Assembly (NCBI RefSeq): GCF_045689245.1
Contig: NZ_CP136865.1
Location: forward strand, 3,100,001 to 3,164,000
Direction of reading: 5' to 3'
DNA: 64,000 nucleotides
Source of the DNA: Congregibacter brevis
GTDB lineage: Bacteria > Pseudomonadota > Gammaproteobacteria > Pseudomonadales > Halieaceae
The position numbers and the translations under genes were made by a program. A model generated the notes under the pieces. That model worked only from the letters and a program-made list of their open reading frames with translations. It was not told where the DNA came from and ran no database searches. This document shows positions 33,829 to 42,516 of the stretch, one piece after another. Numbering within the stretch: the first letter of the stretch is position 1; each line of letters opens with the position of its first letter.

Positions 33829-34287
33829 ATCAAGACTCATCATCACATCGTCGCTGCGACAGCTGAGATTCCCACTACCCGCCAGAGACTACTCACTCGC
33901 TACCTCATTGCGCTGCTTGCGGACCTTGTGGTCATCAATCTGTTTGCTGAATACTGGTCACGGGTAACCATAGACAGCTTCAGCACTTCACTCATTGCCG
34001 CCGTGCTCTTACAGCTACTTCTGCAAGCGACGTTGGCGCTAGAGCACCGAGTCGGAGGCTGGTTTGACGACCGGAGCGGTTTCCATTGGAGTTTCCTCCG
34101 GTACTTCAGCGCTTGGCTAATTCTCTTTGGATCGAAGTTCGTGATGTTGGGCGCCGTAGATCGAGTCCTCGGCGAAGGCATTCACTTTGCCGGTGCCATG
34201 CACGGAGTCGTAGCGTTCATTCTGGTCGTTGTGGGCATGCTCGCTGCGGAAGAACTGGTGACGCGCATCTACCGGCGATTGGCTTAA
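33829..34287 (+). CDS. Small integral membrane protein with an apparent ATC start codon
   Basis: I do not recognise the family. The first canonical start in frame is GTG 33928, but it falls inside the first membrane segment (YLIALLADLVVINLFAEYW), which a true start would not split. Upstream the frame stays open to ATC 33829, which has a strong AAGGGG ribosome site 7 nt before it. An ATC start gives 152 residues and a sensible basic N-terminus (MKTHHHIVAATAE if initiated with Met). Four membrane helices are likely: about 33-52, 62-80, 95-120 and 128-145. It follows the YjiH gene by 80 bp and ends before a bidirectional terminator. Confidence 0.65.
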   Translation: MKTHHHIVAATAEIPTTRQRLLTRYLIALLADLVVINLFAEYWSRVTIDSFSTSLIAAVLLQLLLQATLALEHRVGGWFDDRSGFHWSFLRYFSAWLILFGSKFVMLGAVDRVLGEGIHFAGAMHGVVAFILVVVGMLAAEELVTRIYRRLA

Positions 34288-34350
34288 GTAAAGGCCATTA
34301 GATAACCGCGCTCTCTGAGCATCCAATCTACAAAGCACTATCTGTTGGGC

Positions 34351-34388
34351 AAAAAAAAGCCGCCTACATTTGTAGGCGGCTGGTTTTT
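34351..34388. terminator. Bidirectional rho-independent terminator
   Basis: AGCCGCCTACA (34358-34368) pairs perfectly with TGTAGGCGGCT (34371-34381). It is preceded by eight A residues and followed by a T-run, so it can end the plus-strand membrane protein gene and the minus-strand TonB receptor gene that converge here. Confidence 0.93.
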
Positions 34389-34408
34389 TGCCATGTCAGA
34401 GCGCTGCT

Positions 34409-37400
34409 TTAGAAGCCACCGAACACCATGTTAAATCCGAGGTAGACGTAAGTACCACGGGCACTCGCGGGGTAACCGCGGTTGGTGATGAATGGCTGCT
34501 CGTCGGTCAGATTACGTACACCGCCAAAGACGCTCATAGTTTCCTTGATGGCGAAGGTAGCGGCAATATCATGCTGCCAGTATTCGTCCTGTACTACAGA
34601 ATCGCCATACAACTCTTCGAAAGTGTCAATCTCGACAAAGGCGAGCAATTGCTCGTCCTGGTACTGAGTCTGCCACTGGACAGTCAAGTCCTTCCAGTAC
34701 CAGTTCAGCCAGATATTACCCGCAAGCTCTGGTCGGTTAACTTCGCCGAGCTCCACATCAACCACCGAGGAATCCAGAGGATCCGAGAAGCGGTTTAGCT
34801 CGTTTACGTAGGTTCCGCCAACCGATGCTTTAAAGCCGTGCTCTCCGAGGGAGAAGTCATAGCTCGCCTGGAAGTCGATACCGTCTGACTCAAGGTTGGC
34901 AAAGTTAATCGGAGAAACCTGAAGGAAGTTAAAGCCACCGAACTGTACCGAGGAAGAGTTCGAGTTTCGCGAGAACTGACTGCAAAAGGCTTCGTTCAAA
35001 GAAGTGCCCTGATAGCAAGCGTCCACGATGTTCTGCGAAGTTACTTCTTCAATGGCGTCTTCAATTTCGATAGACCAGTAGTCAACAGTTACCGTGAGGC
35101 CATCAAGGAACGTAGGCTGGAAAACCACACCGATGGTGTAGGTGTCTGCCGTCTCTTCCTGTAGGTCCTGGTTACCGCCCTGCGTACCACCAAACGATGC
35201 AGACAGAGGATCTGCGTAAACGTAGTTACCCTCTGCATCGAAAGGGTTCAAGCCAAAGGTTGCAAAGTCCGCCACACAGTTCGCCTGGGTTTGCGCGCCA
35301 ATAGAGCCAGACAAGGCTGCAATCTGAGCGGCATCACAGGGATCGATGGGACGGAAGTTTGTACCTGTTGTTGGAGCAAACAGTTCGTTGATATTTGGAG
35401 CACGAACCGCCTGTGAAACAGTGGCTCGGAATCGAATATCTTCAATGGGTGTCCATGACAGACCAGTCTTCCAGGTATAAGCCTCTCCGATGGTGCTGTA
35501 ATCCGACGCGCGAACCGCGGCGTCAAAAACCAGAGACTCCGCGAAGGGGGTACCCGAAAGAAGTGGGACGTTAACTTCGAAGAACACATCAGTTACGTCG
35601 TACTCACCGACCTCGTTGCTGTTAGAAAGCGCGGGGCGGAATAGCAAGTTGCTGTTGCCACTTACGTCGGACAGTTGAGTGCCTTCCGGGAACGGAGCCC
35701 CTTCGGGGATGATGCCCAGCGCATAGGAGTCAAAGGATGTCTCAGACTCTTCTTTTCGATACTCCACACCGGCCGCAAAGGAGACAGCGCCTGCAGGCAA
35801 CTCAAACCAGTCGGCCGAATCGCCAGTGACTACAGCCGAGAAGACTGTTTGCTCAAGGGTTGCACCCTCGGTAGTCGCTCGAGTTACAAAGTCCACAGCT
35901 TCCGGTGTAATACCCGTTTCACCCGCCCAAATATTCAGCGGCACACATTGCCCGTCCCCCGGGGTGAAGGAGTAGTAACCTGGATCGAACACTGGGATAT
36001 CGAAAGGTGTCGCAACTACCGGCGCATTGGGATCCACAGATGAGCGACATGTAGCCTCGCCCGTCGCTGGATCAGCAACCGCATCAATGGCCGCCAGAAA
36101 GCGATCAACAATCACTTCGTTGCTGCGATCGATAGTCTGCTCAAACTTACCGTAAACAGCCGACACATCGTAAGTCCAGCCATTGGAGAAGGTGCCTTCC
36201 AAGCCGCCTACGAAGCGGAAAGTCTCACGCTCGGTAATACGCTCGGTGGGTCCAAGACCGATAGGGTCAATAGTAATCGCCACGCCGCCCAACTCCTCGG
36301 CGACAGGTTGGATAAACGCAGGTAGGAACGGGTTATCAGGTGCACCGAACAACAAATCCCAGAAGGACTGAGGACGCACCTGATTTTCGTTTTCCTGCCA
36401 ACCGTACTTAAACTCGCCGTAGGCAGTCATGTTCTCATTCAGGTCAAAGTGGCCAACCATGTTGAAGGTGACCTTGTCTTCCGGGGTAATCAGATAGCTG
36501 TTTGCCTGCTGAATGGTGTTGAGGGAATCTCCACCGAAACCCTGGAAGTTGCCCGCAACCCGACCGTCTTGTACCGGCGCATAACCTCCGTTTTGATCAA
36601 CGTTCCAGCAACCTCCCACGACACCGAAGGATGCAGCACCGAACACAGAGTTATAGCCCGTGAAGGAATCCTGACAGTCGTTGCGGCCGTTGTTATCGAG
36701 GTCAATGGGGACATCGGGGTCAAACCCGCCAAAGGTGTAGGGATTACCCGGGATAATGTATCCGTAGCCCGAAGTGAAGGGAAAACTGCGACCCAATTCA
36801 ACGGCACGTTGTGGAGCACTGCCCGCCTGCGCGAAGAGCGCCTCTTCCGCCGCGGTGATGGCTGGAGCCATCCCAAACTCAGCTTGATAATCCGCAATAA
36901 AGTCAGCCTGTGTTGGGATAGGCAAACCAAAGTCTGTCAGTCCCGTGTTGGCGTAGTTGAAGTACTGCTGGAAGTTTGGCGTATCACCCGTGATATCGCC
37001 CTGCTGGAAACGCAGATCGGGGTTGACCCAATCCCGGCCTGTTCCGGTTAGTAGGCCGTCAGCGCCACGCTCGCCTGCCTCAAGTCCCTCATCCGTTCGG
37101 TAGTCAAGGGTAACGGCAACGTTACCTCGACCATTACTAAAATTCTTACCCCACAGTGCCGATATAGCGGATTGACCAGCATCAGCCTCACTGGACATAC
37201 CAGTCTGAAGGTCAATTTCAAAACCTTCGTAATCGTCCTTGAGAATGAAGTTAACAACACCAGTCACGGCGTCAGCACCATACACGGCCGATGCTCCACC
37301 GGTCAGTACTTCAACACGCTCAATAAGCTTCATAGGCAAAGAGCCCACATCCACGGCCTGCGTGCCCGCCGCGCCAGCCACGTGGCGTCGCCCATCGACT

Positions 37401-37780
37401 AGTACTAGCGTTCGTGCGGCGCCCAAACCACGCAAGTTGAGCGTGTTGGTTCCATCTGCGACTTCCGCCCCCTGGTTACCGTCAAGAGAGTTTTCTGAAG
37501 TATTCGACGAAAACAGTGCGGGGATGTCGTTGATCACGTCTGTGATGTTGAACTCACCCGAAATCGCAATGTCTTCAGCGTTAACACTGGTCACTGGCTG
37601 CGACGCAATCGCATTCGGGTCACCGGCAATACGTGAACCGGTAACAACCACTTCTTCTAGTTGGATATCTTCGCTGTCTTGCGCAAACACGCTGGTAGAT
37701 GTGGCGGCGGTAAGTGAAGCTACCGCTGCTGCAACACTAAGACTGAGTACAGAGCGACTCTTCTGACAGTGCTTCCTCAT
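34409..37780 (-). CDS. Large TonB-dependent outer membrane receptor (1123 aa)
   Basis: ATG 37780 follows a strong GGGAGGGG site; an upstream in-frame ATG (37822) is rejected. The signal peptide ends TSVFAQ, followed by a TonB-box-like IQLEEVVVTGSRI and a plug (SVNAEDIAISGEFNITDVI, NTLNLRGLGAARTLVLVDGRRHV, RVEVLTGGASAVYGADAVTGVVNFILK). The barrel ends in YLGFNMVFGGF. Both the long NTLNLRGLG plug and the size are typical of receptors for large substrates such as oligosaccharides or peptides in marine Proteobacteria. No adjacent degradative locus indicates the ligand. Confidence 0.95.
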   Translation of the reverse strand: MRKHCQKSRSVLSLSVAAAVASLTAATSTSVFAQDSEDIQLEEVVVTGSRIAGDPNAIASQPVTSVNAEDIAISGEFNITDVINDIPALFSSNTSENSLDGNQGAEVADGTNTLNLRGLGAARTLVLVDGRRHVAGAAGTQAVDVGSLPMKLIERVEVLTGGASAVYGADAVTGVVNFILKDDYEGFEIDLQTGMSSEADAGQSAISALWGKNFSNGRGNVAVTLDYRTDEGLEAGERGADGLLTGTGRDWVNPDLRFQQGDITGDTPNFQQYFNYANTGLTDFGLPIPTQADFIADYQAEFGMAPAITAAEEALFAQAGSAPQRAVELGRSFPFTSGYGYIIPGNPYTFGGFDPDVPIDLDNNGRNDCQDSFTGYNSVFGAASFGVVGGCWNVDQNGGYAPVQDGRVAGNFQGFGGDSLNTIQQANSYLITPEDKVTFNMVGHFDLNENMTAYGEFKYGWQENENQVRPQSFWDLLFGAPDNPFLPAFIQPVAEELGGVAITIDPIGLGPTERITERETFRFVGGLEGTFSNGWTYDVSAVYGKFEQTIDRSNEVIVDRFLAAIDAVADPATGEATCRSSVDPNAPVVATPFDIPVFDPGYYSFTPGDGQCVPLNIWAGETGITPEAVDFVTRATTEGATLEQTVFSAVVTGDSADWFELPAGAVSFAAGVEYRKEESETSFDSYALGIIPEGAPFPEGTQLSDVSGNSNLLFRPALSNSNEVGEYDVTDVFFEVNVPLLSGTPFAESLVFDAAVRASDYSTIGEAYTWKTGLSWTPIEDIRFRATVSQAVRAPNINELFAPTTGTNFRPIDPCDAAQIAALSGSIGAQTQANCVADFATFGLNPFDAEGNYVYADPLSASFGGTQGGNQDLQEETADTYTIGVVFQPTFLDGLTVTVDYWSIEIEDAIEEVTSQNIVDACYQGTSLNEAFCSQFSRNSNSSSVQFGGFNFLQVSPINFANLESDGIDFQASYDFSLGEHGFKASVGGTYVNELNRFSDPLDSSVVDVELGEVNRPELAGNIWLNWYWKDLTVQWQTQYQDEQLLAFVEIDTFEELYGDSVVQDEYWQHDIAATFAIKETMSVFGGVRNLTDEQPFITNRGYPASARGTYVYLGFNMVFGGF

Positions 37781-38034
37781 TGTGCAAACCCCTCCCTCGG
37801 GATAATAACGCTGACCATCCATATGTTTGGATTTAGTCAGTTTGTGAAGTGCCTTGCGGGAACTTGCCGCTAGTAAACACTATCGCAAGGGCAATGCAAA
37901 GACGTCTGGAAGGTAAAATTTGCGGTTTCGGGGGCTTGAGAGGTTAAATTATCTAATGGCTCGGGATAGCCCTCCAGGCTTGGATCGTTCGAAAAAACCA
38001 AGTTTGGCAAAGAGTTAAAGCCAAGGCCTGGTAT

Positions 38035-38874
38035 TTAGAAGGTTGCCCTGCCGTGGATACAGGTCATTGTCTGCCCCCCTATCCACACTGTGTCTTGGTC
38101 ACCAATGACCTGAATCCGTCCAGCTCTACCTATTACCGTCCCCTGAGATGCCACATAGTTGTTAGGGGCTCGTCCTTCTCGAATTAACCACTGGGCGATG
38201 CTGGCATTGAGGCTACCGGTCACAGGATCCTCAGGGACACCGAGAGAAGGCACGAATGCTCTCACCTCAAAGTCAGTCTCCGCACTTTCGGGATAAGCAC
38301 CGACCAAACCTAGACAGGCATCACCGAGTCCATACATATCGGGATCGGCATCGAGCACACGCTGAGCTGAATCGAGCTGCAACGCACACCAGCCCGGTCC
38401 ATTGTCGACCCATTGATGCGCAACAAGCGCCTCCCCAGGCAATTTTAAAGCCGTCATTAATCGCTGAAGAAATTCGGGCTCCAATGCGCCCGAGCGCAGT
38501 ACAGGTGGAGCCGCAAAAGCCAGCCCTTGATCGCTGCGGCGTATGCGAACCAAACCGGCCTCGCACTCCTGCATAACTACCTGACTATCCCTTGCTTCGC
38601 CCCCCGCCTCTAGCCAGGCATGACAGCTGCCCAGAGTTGGATGCCCAGCAAATGGCAGCTCACCCGCGGGGGTGAATATTCTCAATCGGTAGTCCGCCTC
38701 CATGTTCGTTGGAGTGAGGAGGAATGTGGTTTCGGATAGGTTGGTCCAGCGTGCAAAGCACGCCATCTGATCCACTGACAGAACATCCGCATCATGAACC
38801 ACCGCAACAGGGTTTCCACGGTAGGCTTCACTGGAGAACACATCTACCTGAGAGAAATTTAACGAAGTACTCAT
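38035..38874 (-). CDS. PhzF family isomerase-like protein
   Basis: ATG 38874 gives MSTSLNFSQVDVFSSEAYRGNPVAVV, the standard PhzF start with the catalytic Glu in the LSETTFLL segment. Further signatures are LRIFTPAGELPFAGHPTLGS and FVPSLGVPEDPVTGSLNASIAQWL. The 279-residue protein has the diaminopimelate-epimerase-like double fold. Most PhzF homologues outside phenazine clusters have unknown substrates. It is last in the minus-strand run, 22 bp after the serine hydrolase gene. Confidence 0.9.
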   Translation of the reverse strand: MSTSLNFSQVDVFSSEAYRGNPVAVVHDADVLSVDQMACFARWTNLSETTFLLTPTNMEADYRLRIFTPAGELPFAGHPTLGSCHAWLEAGGEARDSQVVMQECEAGLVRIRRSDQGLAFAAPPVLRSGALEPEFLQRLMTALKLPGEALVAHQWVDNGPGWCALQLDSAQRVLDADPDMYGLGDACLGLVGAYPESAETDFEVRAFVPSLGVPEDPVTGSLNASIAQWLIREGRAPNNYVASQGTVIGRAGRIQVIGDQDTVWIGGQTMTCIHGRATF

Positions 38875-38896
38875 GGATTTATACCCGTACACGCCG

Positions 38897-40246
38897 TCAG
38901 CGCGGTTTGGAGAGATAATCAGCAATCGCCTGATAGGCAGGCAATGAAACGCCATCGTAATTCGCGTTGGCGGCCATGGGGTGCGAAGCCAGTCGTACGA
39001 TCACCATCTCGGCTGTTGGATCAATGTAGATAGTCTGCCCATGAACACCTCGGGCACTGAACGCGCCGTTGGCATTGTGATGAATCCACCATTGGTTACG
39101 ATAGCTAGCGCCGGGCAGGGTCGTGTACCCAGCCATGGCAAACTTGTCCTTGTCACCGCCATGACGAATATCGTCAACAACAGATTTAGGTAGCAATTGC
39201 TCGCCATTCCACTGGCCGTTATTACGCATCATTTCGCCGAACCGAGCGTGATCTCGAGCCGTGGCATTAAGTCCCCCCGCGGCCCAACCGGTACCCAGAG
39301 TATCGATGAGAATGTAGGCGTCCTCTTCAGCGCCAAGGCGACCCCAGATACGCTCCTGCATGAGATCAACGGCATTCGAGCCCGTCACTCTCGCTATAAG
39401 CCAACCGAGAACCTCGGTGTTTACCGATCGATAGCTGAACGCTTTACCATGCTCGCCTTTCTTACCTAGAGTAGATAGGTAAGCGTAAAACCCTTCAGGA
39501 CCATCGTAATCACCTTTGGGAAAAATACCCCCCGCGCGGGCAAAATCAAAAACGTGGGCCTTGGGGTCGGTGTAATCTTCGGAATAGTCTATCGCTGTCG
39601 TCATATCCAAAATCTGTCGAACGGTGGCAGTACCAAACCCACTGCCTTCAAGCTCGGGAAGATAGTCGCCGACTAATTTATCTTCATCCAGGCGCCCTTC
39701 CTCAATGAGCATTGCAGCAAGTGTGCCGTAGTAGGACTTGGTTACAGAGAAAGAAATATGCGGTGTTTCTCGGGAAGTCGCTCCAAAGTAGTTTTCGTAC
39801 ACAACATTCCCCCGATGAAGCACCAGTGCTGCGTCGGCAAAGGTGGCCTCTAGCATCTGGCCCCAAGTCATGGTGCTCTCACTATTCATCGGAACAAACT
39901 CTATTCCATCGATGGCGCTGTCGGGCATGTTCACCAGTGCCGAACTTCTGCCGGCGCCCCGCCAGATCCGCTTAGTGGGGACCAATTCCTGAAAGTGCGA
40001 GAACGTCCACCGCGTTTGCGGAAACTGATAAAAACTCAAATCAGCGTGACGTACGAGTTTTGACGCGACCGGGGGCGTACCCGCCATCCAGCCTATTGCT
40101 GCTGGGTCGGTACTCGCTGCAGACGGTAATAGCGCTTCGGCTAGGCTCGCTGTTGATGGCAACACTGATATCAACAGACTCCCAGCGCAGAGAGTTGCTG
40201 CTGTGCTTAGCTGCTTTATCGTTTTCAATCGACGTAAGTTGCTCAT
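38897..40246 (-). CDS. Exported serine hydrolase, class C beta-lactamase/EstB-like
   Basis: The 449-residue protein has a signal peptide (SLLISVLPSTASLAEA) and a beta-lactamase-fold domain with the S-x-x-K motif SVTK in ISFSVTKSYYG. The second motif is YRS in AFSYRSVNTEVLG (Tyr retained, Asn replaced by Ser), and the later GVHGQTIYIDP corresponds to the third conserved region. Such proteins act as esterases or amidases more often than as beta-lactamases. It lies 9 bp after the SoxC-like gene in the same direction. Confidence 0.87.
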   Translation of the reverse strand: MSNLRRLKTIKQLSTAATLCAGSLLISVLPSTASLAEALLPSAASTDPAAIGWMAGTPPVASKLVRHADLSFYQFPQTRWTFSHFQELVPTKRIWRGAGRSSALVNMPDSAIDGIEFVPMNSESTMTWGQMLEATFADAALVLHRGNVVYENYFGATSRETPHISFSVTKSYYGTLAAMLIEEGRLDEDKLVGDYLPELEGSGFGTATVRQILDMTTAIDYSEDYTDPKAHVFDFARAGGIFPKGDYDGPEGFYAYLSTLGKKGEHGKAFSYRSVNTEVLGWLIARVTGSNAVDLMQERIWGRLGAEEDAYILIDTLGTGWAAGGLNATARDHARFGEMMRNNGQWNGEQLLPKSVVDDIRHGGDKDKFAMAGYTTLPGASYRNQWWIHHNANGAFSARGVHGQTIYIDPTAEMVIVRLASHPMAANANYDGVSLPAYQAIADYLSKPR

Positions 40247-40255
40247 AGCGCTCTC

Positions 40256-41494
40256 CTAAGCCCAAGGCTCAGCTTTATAAAGAACACGGCCATCGGACTC
40301 AACAATCCAATGCATAACCGGGTTGAGGTGATACAACTGGTTACCCGGTCCACGTGCGTGAATGAGTTGTTCCTTTGTCGGCTGCACGTAGCCCGTGTCA
40401 TCAATGGCGCGGCTGGCGAGTTCTGTCGGCTTACCATCCCACTTCCACGGCAAGCCAAACCGTGTGTGAGCTTTGGGCAAAATCGGCCCCTGTAAAGAAG
40501 CCCTATCCCAGGTTTTGCCGCCATCGGTGCTTACCTCAACCGCAACGATCTTGCCTCGCCCGCTCCACGCGATACCGCGTATCTCTGACCAACCAGGTTC
40601 GAGCTGCTTTGGATAAGTAGGAGTAGTGATCACGGAACGTGCATCCATCACCACACTAAACTGCCTCGCCACTCCGCCTTTGAGAGGATCGGTGTACTTA
40701 GAAGTTTCTTCTCGCGTCATGAAGGGCGCGTCGGACAGTTCAAGTCTGCGCAACCACTTCACGTTAGTATTGCCCTCCCATCCCGGCAGCAAAAGGCGTA
40801 GGGGGTAGCCCTGCGCTGGCCGCAAAGCTTCGCCGTTTTGCGCGTAGGCAACCATTGCATCATCCAACAATTTTTCCATGGGGATACTTCTGGCCATGAC
40901 TGCAGCGTCCGAGCCCTCAGCCAAGCACCAGGTCGCGCCCGGCTTGACACCCACTTCCCGCAGTAACGTTCGTAAAGACACCCCAGTCCATTCGCTTTGA
41001 CTGGTCAGACCGCAAAGCATCTGCGGCGTCGAATTCTCATTAGCCTTGACATTAAGATTCCCCGAACACTCGATAAAGCAAGTTCGGGTGACCGCGGGAA
41101 AGCGCTTCAGATCTTCTACCGTAAACACTATGGGACGCTCAACCATCCCGTGAAGCAGCAGTCTATGACGCTCAGGGTCGATCTGCGGAATTCCCGCGTG
41201 ATGCCGTTCAAAGTGCAGATCCGAGGGGGTGATCGTGCCGTGCAATTGTTCTAGGGGAGTGAGAGAAACAATGTTAAGTGCGGGAACTCTCTGCGGCGCT
41301 TCAAAGGGCGAGCGCTCTCCTCTTGGCTGGGGAGCAAGTCCTTGAATAGCAGTAGGGTCAGTACCCAACAATCGAGCATCAGCAAAAGCGCCGCCAACAG
41401 CTGCACCGCTCATGGCACCACCAACAGCGCCCGCCCTCGCTAAAAACTGACGACGGGAGGACTTTCCTGAGAAAAACTTGTTGGGCCCGGCCAC
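40256..41494 (-). CDS. SoxC-like sulfite dehydrogenase, molybdopterin subunit
   Basis: The frame begins with GTG 41494. The 412-residue protein has a Tat signal (SRRQFLARAGAVGGAMSG, twin Arg at 14-15). The oxidoreductase molybdopterin domain has the Mo-ligand Cys in CFIECSGNL, YPLRLLLPGWEGNTNVKWLRRLE, and a C-terminal dimerisation domain with GIAWSGRGKIVAVEVSTDGGKTWDRA. These are SoxC/SorA features. The neighbouring short cytochrome c is the likely electron acceptor. No soxXYZAB genes are in view, so it may act as a stand-alone sulfite (or other sulfur or halogen oxyanion) oxidase. Confidence 0.9.
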   Translation of the reverse strand: MAGPNKFFSGKSSRRQFLARAGAVGGAMSGAAVGGAFADARLLGTDPTAIQGLAPQPRGERSPFEAPQRVPALNIVSLTPLEQLHGTITPSDLHFERHHAGIPQIDPERHRLLLHGMVERPIVFTVEDLKRFPAVTRTCFIECSGNLNVKANENSTPQMLCGLTSQSEWTGVSLRTLLREVGVKPGATWCLAEGSDAAVMARSIPMEKLLDDAMVAYAQNGEALRPAQGYPLRLLLPGWEGNTNVKWLRRLELSDAPFMTREETSKYTDPLKGGVARQFSVVMDARSVITTPTYPKQLEPGWSEIRGIAWSGRGKIVAVEVSTDGGKTWDRASLQGPILPKAHTRFGLPWKWDGKPTELASRAIDDTGYVQPTKEQLIHARGPGNQLYHLNPVMHWIVESDGRVLYKAEPWA

Positions 41495-41518
41495 GGCTAG
41501 GGTCGTCGCTTCGACATA

Positions 41519-42106
41519 TCAGCGTACTTCATGACCACCCTTTCGATCGTCCGGCACAAACCTGCCAGCAGCAGGCATACGCACTTTGGGGAGAGTGCTT
41601 TGATTCATAACCATGTCTTCACTGATTACTCTATTCTCGGCCAACAGGTAGGCAACAAGGCTATAAACTTCGTTGGTCTTCAGAGAACCGGGAGCGTCAA
41701 AAGGCATTGCTCTGCGAAGGTAATCAAAGATTGTCGTAGCGTAGGGCCAATAGTTACCGATTGTCTTTTTCAGTGCCGGATCCACACCGAAGGAAAAGTT
41801 ATCGTCGGCGAGACGACCCACCAATGAACCGTATGCCCCGCCAACACCGTCAACTCCATGACAGCTTTCACAATGCGCTTCGTATAGCGCAGCACCCTCT
41901 GCTGCAGTGCCATGCCCGACGGGCAAGCCCAAGCCATCGGGCCGTACATCAATATTCCAGGCCTGAATCAACTCGGGAGTCGCAGCTTCACCTATCCCAA
42001 AGCGTGGGTTTTCGGAATACGCCGGAGCGCATCCCATACTCAATGCGGCGAGCAAAATGCCCCGCGCTATTGGCGAGGCTATGCGATAGGGGAAGGTGCT
42101 TCTCAA
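41519..42106 (-). CDS. Monohaem cytochrome c, partner of the SoxC-like enzyme (SoxD/SorB-like)
   Basis: The protein has 195 residues from TTG 42106, the only reasonable start after the upstream stop. It has an N-terminal signal (about 12-30) and one haem site CESCH at residues 79-83. The LPVGHGTAAEGAALYEAHCESCHG segment and later MPFDAPGSLKTNEVYSLVAYLL are typical of class I cytochromes in SoxD-type proteins. SoxD proper is about twice this length with two haems, so this is closer to a single-haem sulfite dehydrogenase subunit. It precedes the molybdoenzyme gene by 24 bp. Confidence 0.87.
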   Translation of the reverse strand: MRSTFPYRIASPIARGILLAALSMGCAPAYSENPRFGIGEAATPELIQAWNIDVRPDGLGLPVGHGTAAEGAALYEAHCESCHGVDGVGGAYGSLVGRLADDNFSFGVDPALKKTIGNYWPYATTIFDYLRRAMPFDAPGSLKTNEVYSLVAYLLAENRVISEDMVMNQSTLPKVRMPAAGRFVPDDRKGGHEVR

Positions 42107-42117
42107 AGGACGCCGTT

Positions 42118-42411
42118 TTACTCGACGCTGTCGAGAACCTCGACGTGAGGGGCCGCGGCCACAAGAGATGCCATCGCCATATTGGCTTCTTTGAAGTAAT
42201 CAGTCTGTCCATGAGCCGCGAGATCTGCCTCACTGGCGTATTGCTCTAGGACTTTATACTCCTGCGGGTCGCTCTTACTGACATGCAGTTCGTAAAAGTT
42301 ACATCCAGCCTCGTTCGCTTTAACCTTCGCTGCAAGACCTAGAAACGCTTCTTCGAAGTCTGCGTTCTTTCCTTCCTGAATTTTCAATGTCGCAATTACA
42401 CCAACTGCCAT
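42118..42411 (-). CDS. Antibiotic biosynthesis monooxygenase (ABM/YgiN-like) domain protein
   Basis: The 97-residue protein is a single ABM ferredoxin-like domain: GVIATLKIQEGKNADFEEAF, NEAGCNFYELHVSKSDPQEY, then FKEANMAMA and a terminal VEVLDSVE strand. Small ABM proteins oxidise quinols or are of unknown function. It starts an apparent operon with the cytochrome c gene 11 bp downstream. Confidence 0.88.
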   Translation of the reverse strand: MAVGVIATLKIQEGKNADFEEAFLGLAAKVKANEAGCNFYELHVSKSDPQEYKVLEQYASEADLAAHGQTDYFKEANMAMASLVAAAPHVEVLDSVE

Positions 42412-42480
42412 GCTGTCTTTCCTTTTTATAAGTCGTTATTGGGCTATTCAATAAAAATGGGGTGTAGCTATTTGACCCCT

Positions 42481-42516
42481 AAAAATCCCGCGACACTAGT
42501 GTTTTATGGTCGCGGG
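42481..42516 (-). terminator. Terminator overlapping the 3' end of the patatin gene
   Basis: On the minus strand CCCGCGAC (complement of 42509-42516) pairs perfectly with GTCGCGGG (complement of 42487-42494), followed by ATTTTT. The 5' arm lies inside the last codons of the patatin gene and the stop codon is in the loop. Confidence 0.8.

Noticed and set aside
33928..34287. GTG 33928 as the start of the small membrane protein
   Set aside because: It lies inside the first membrane helix and has no ribosome site. The open frame and ribosome site point to ATC 33829.
37990..38030. Terminator after the PhzF gene
   Set aside because: A T-run is present, but the only stems are 4-5 bp with an interposed segment, which is too weak to list.
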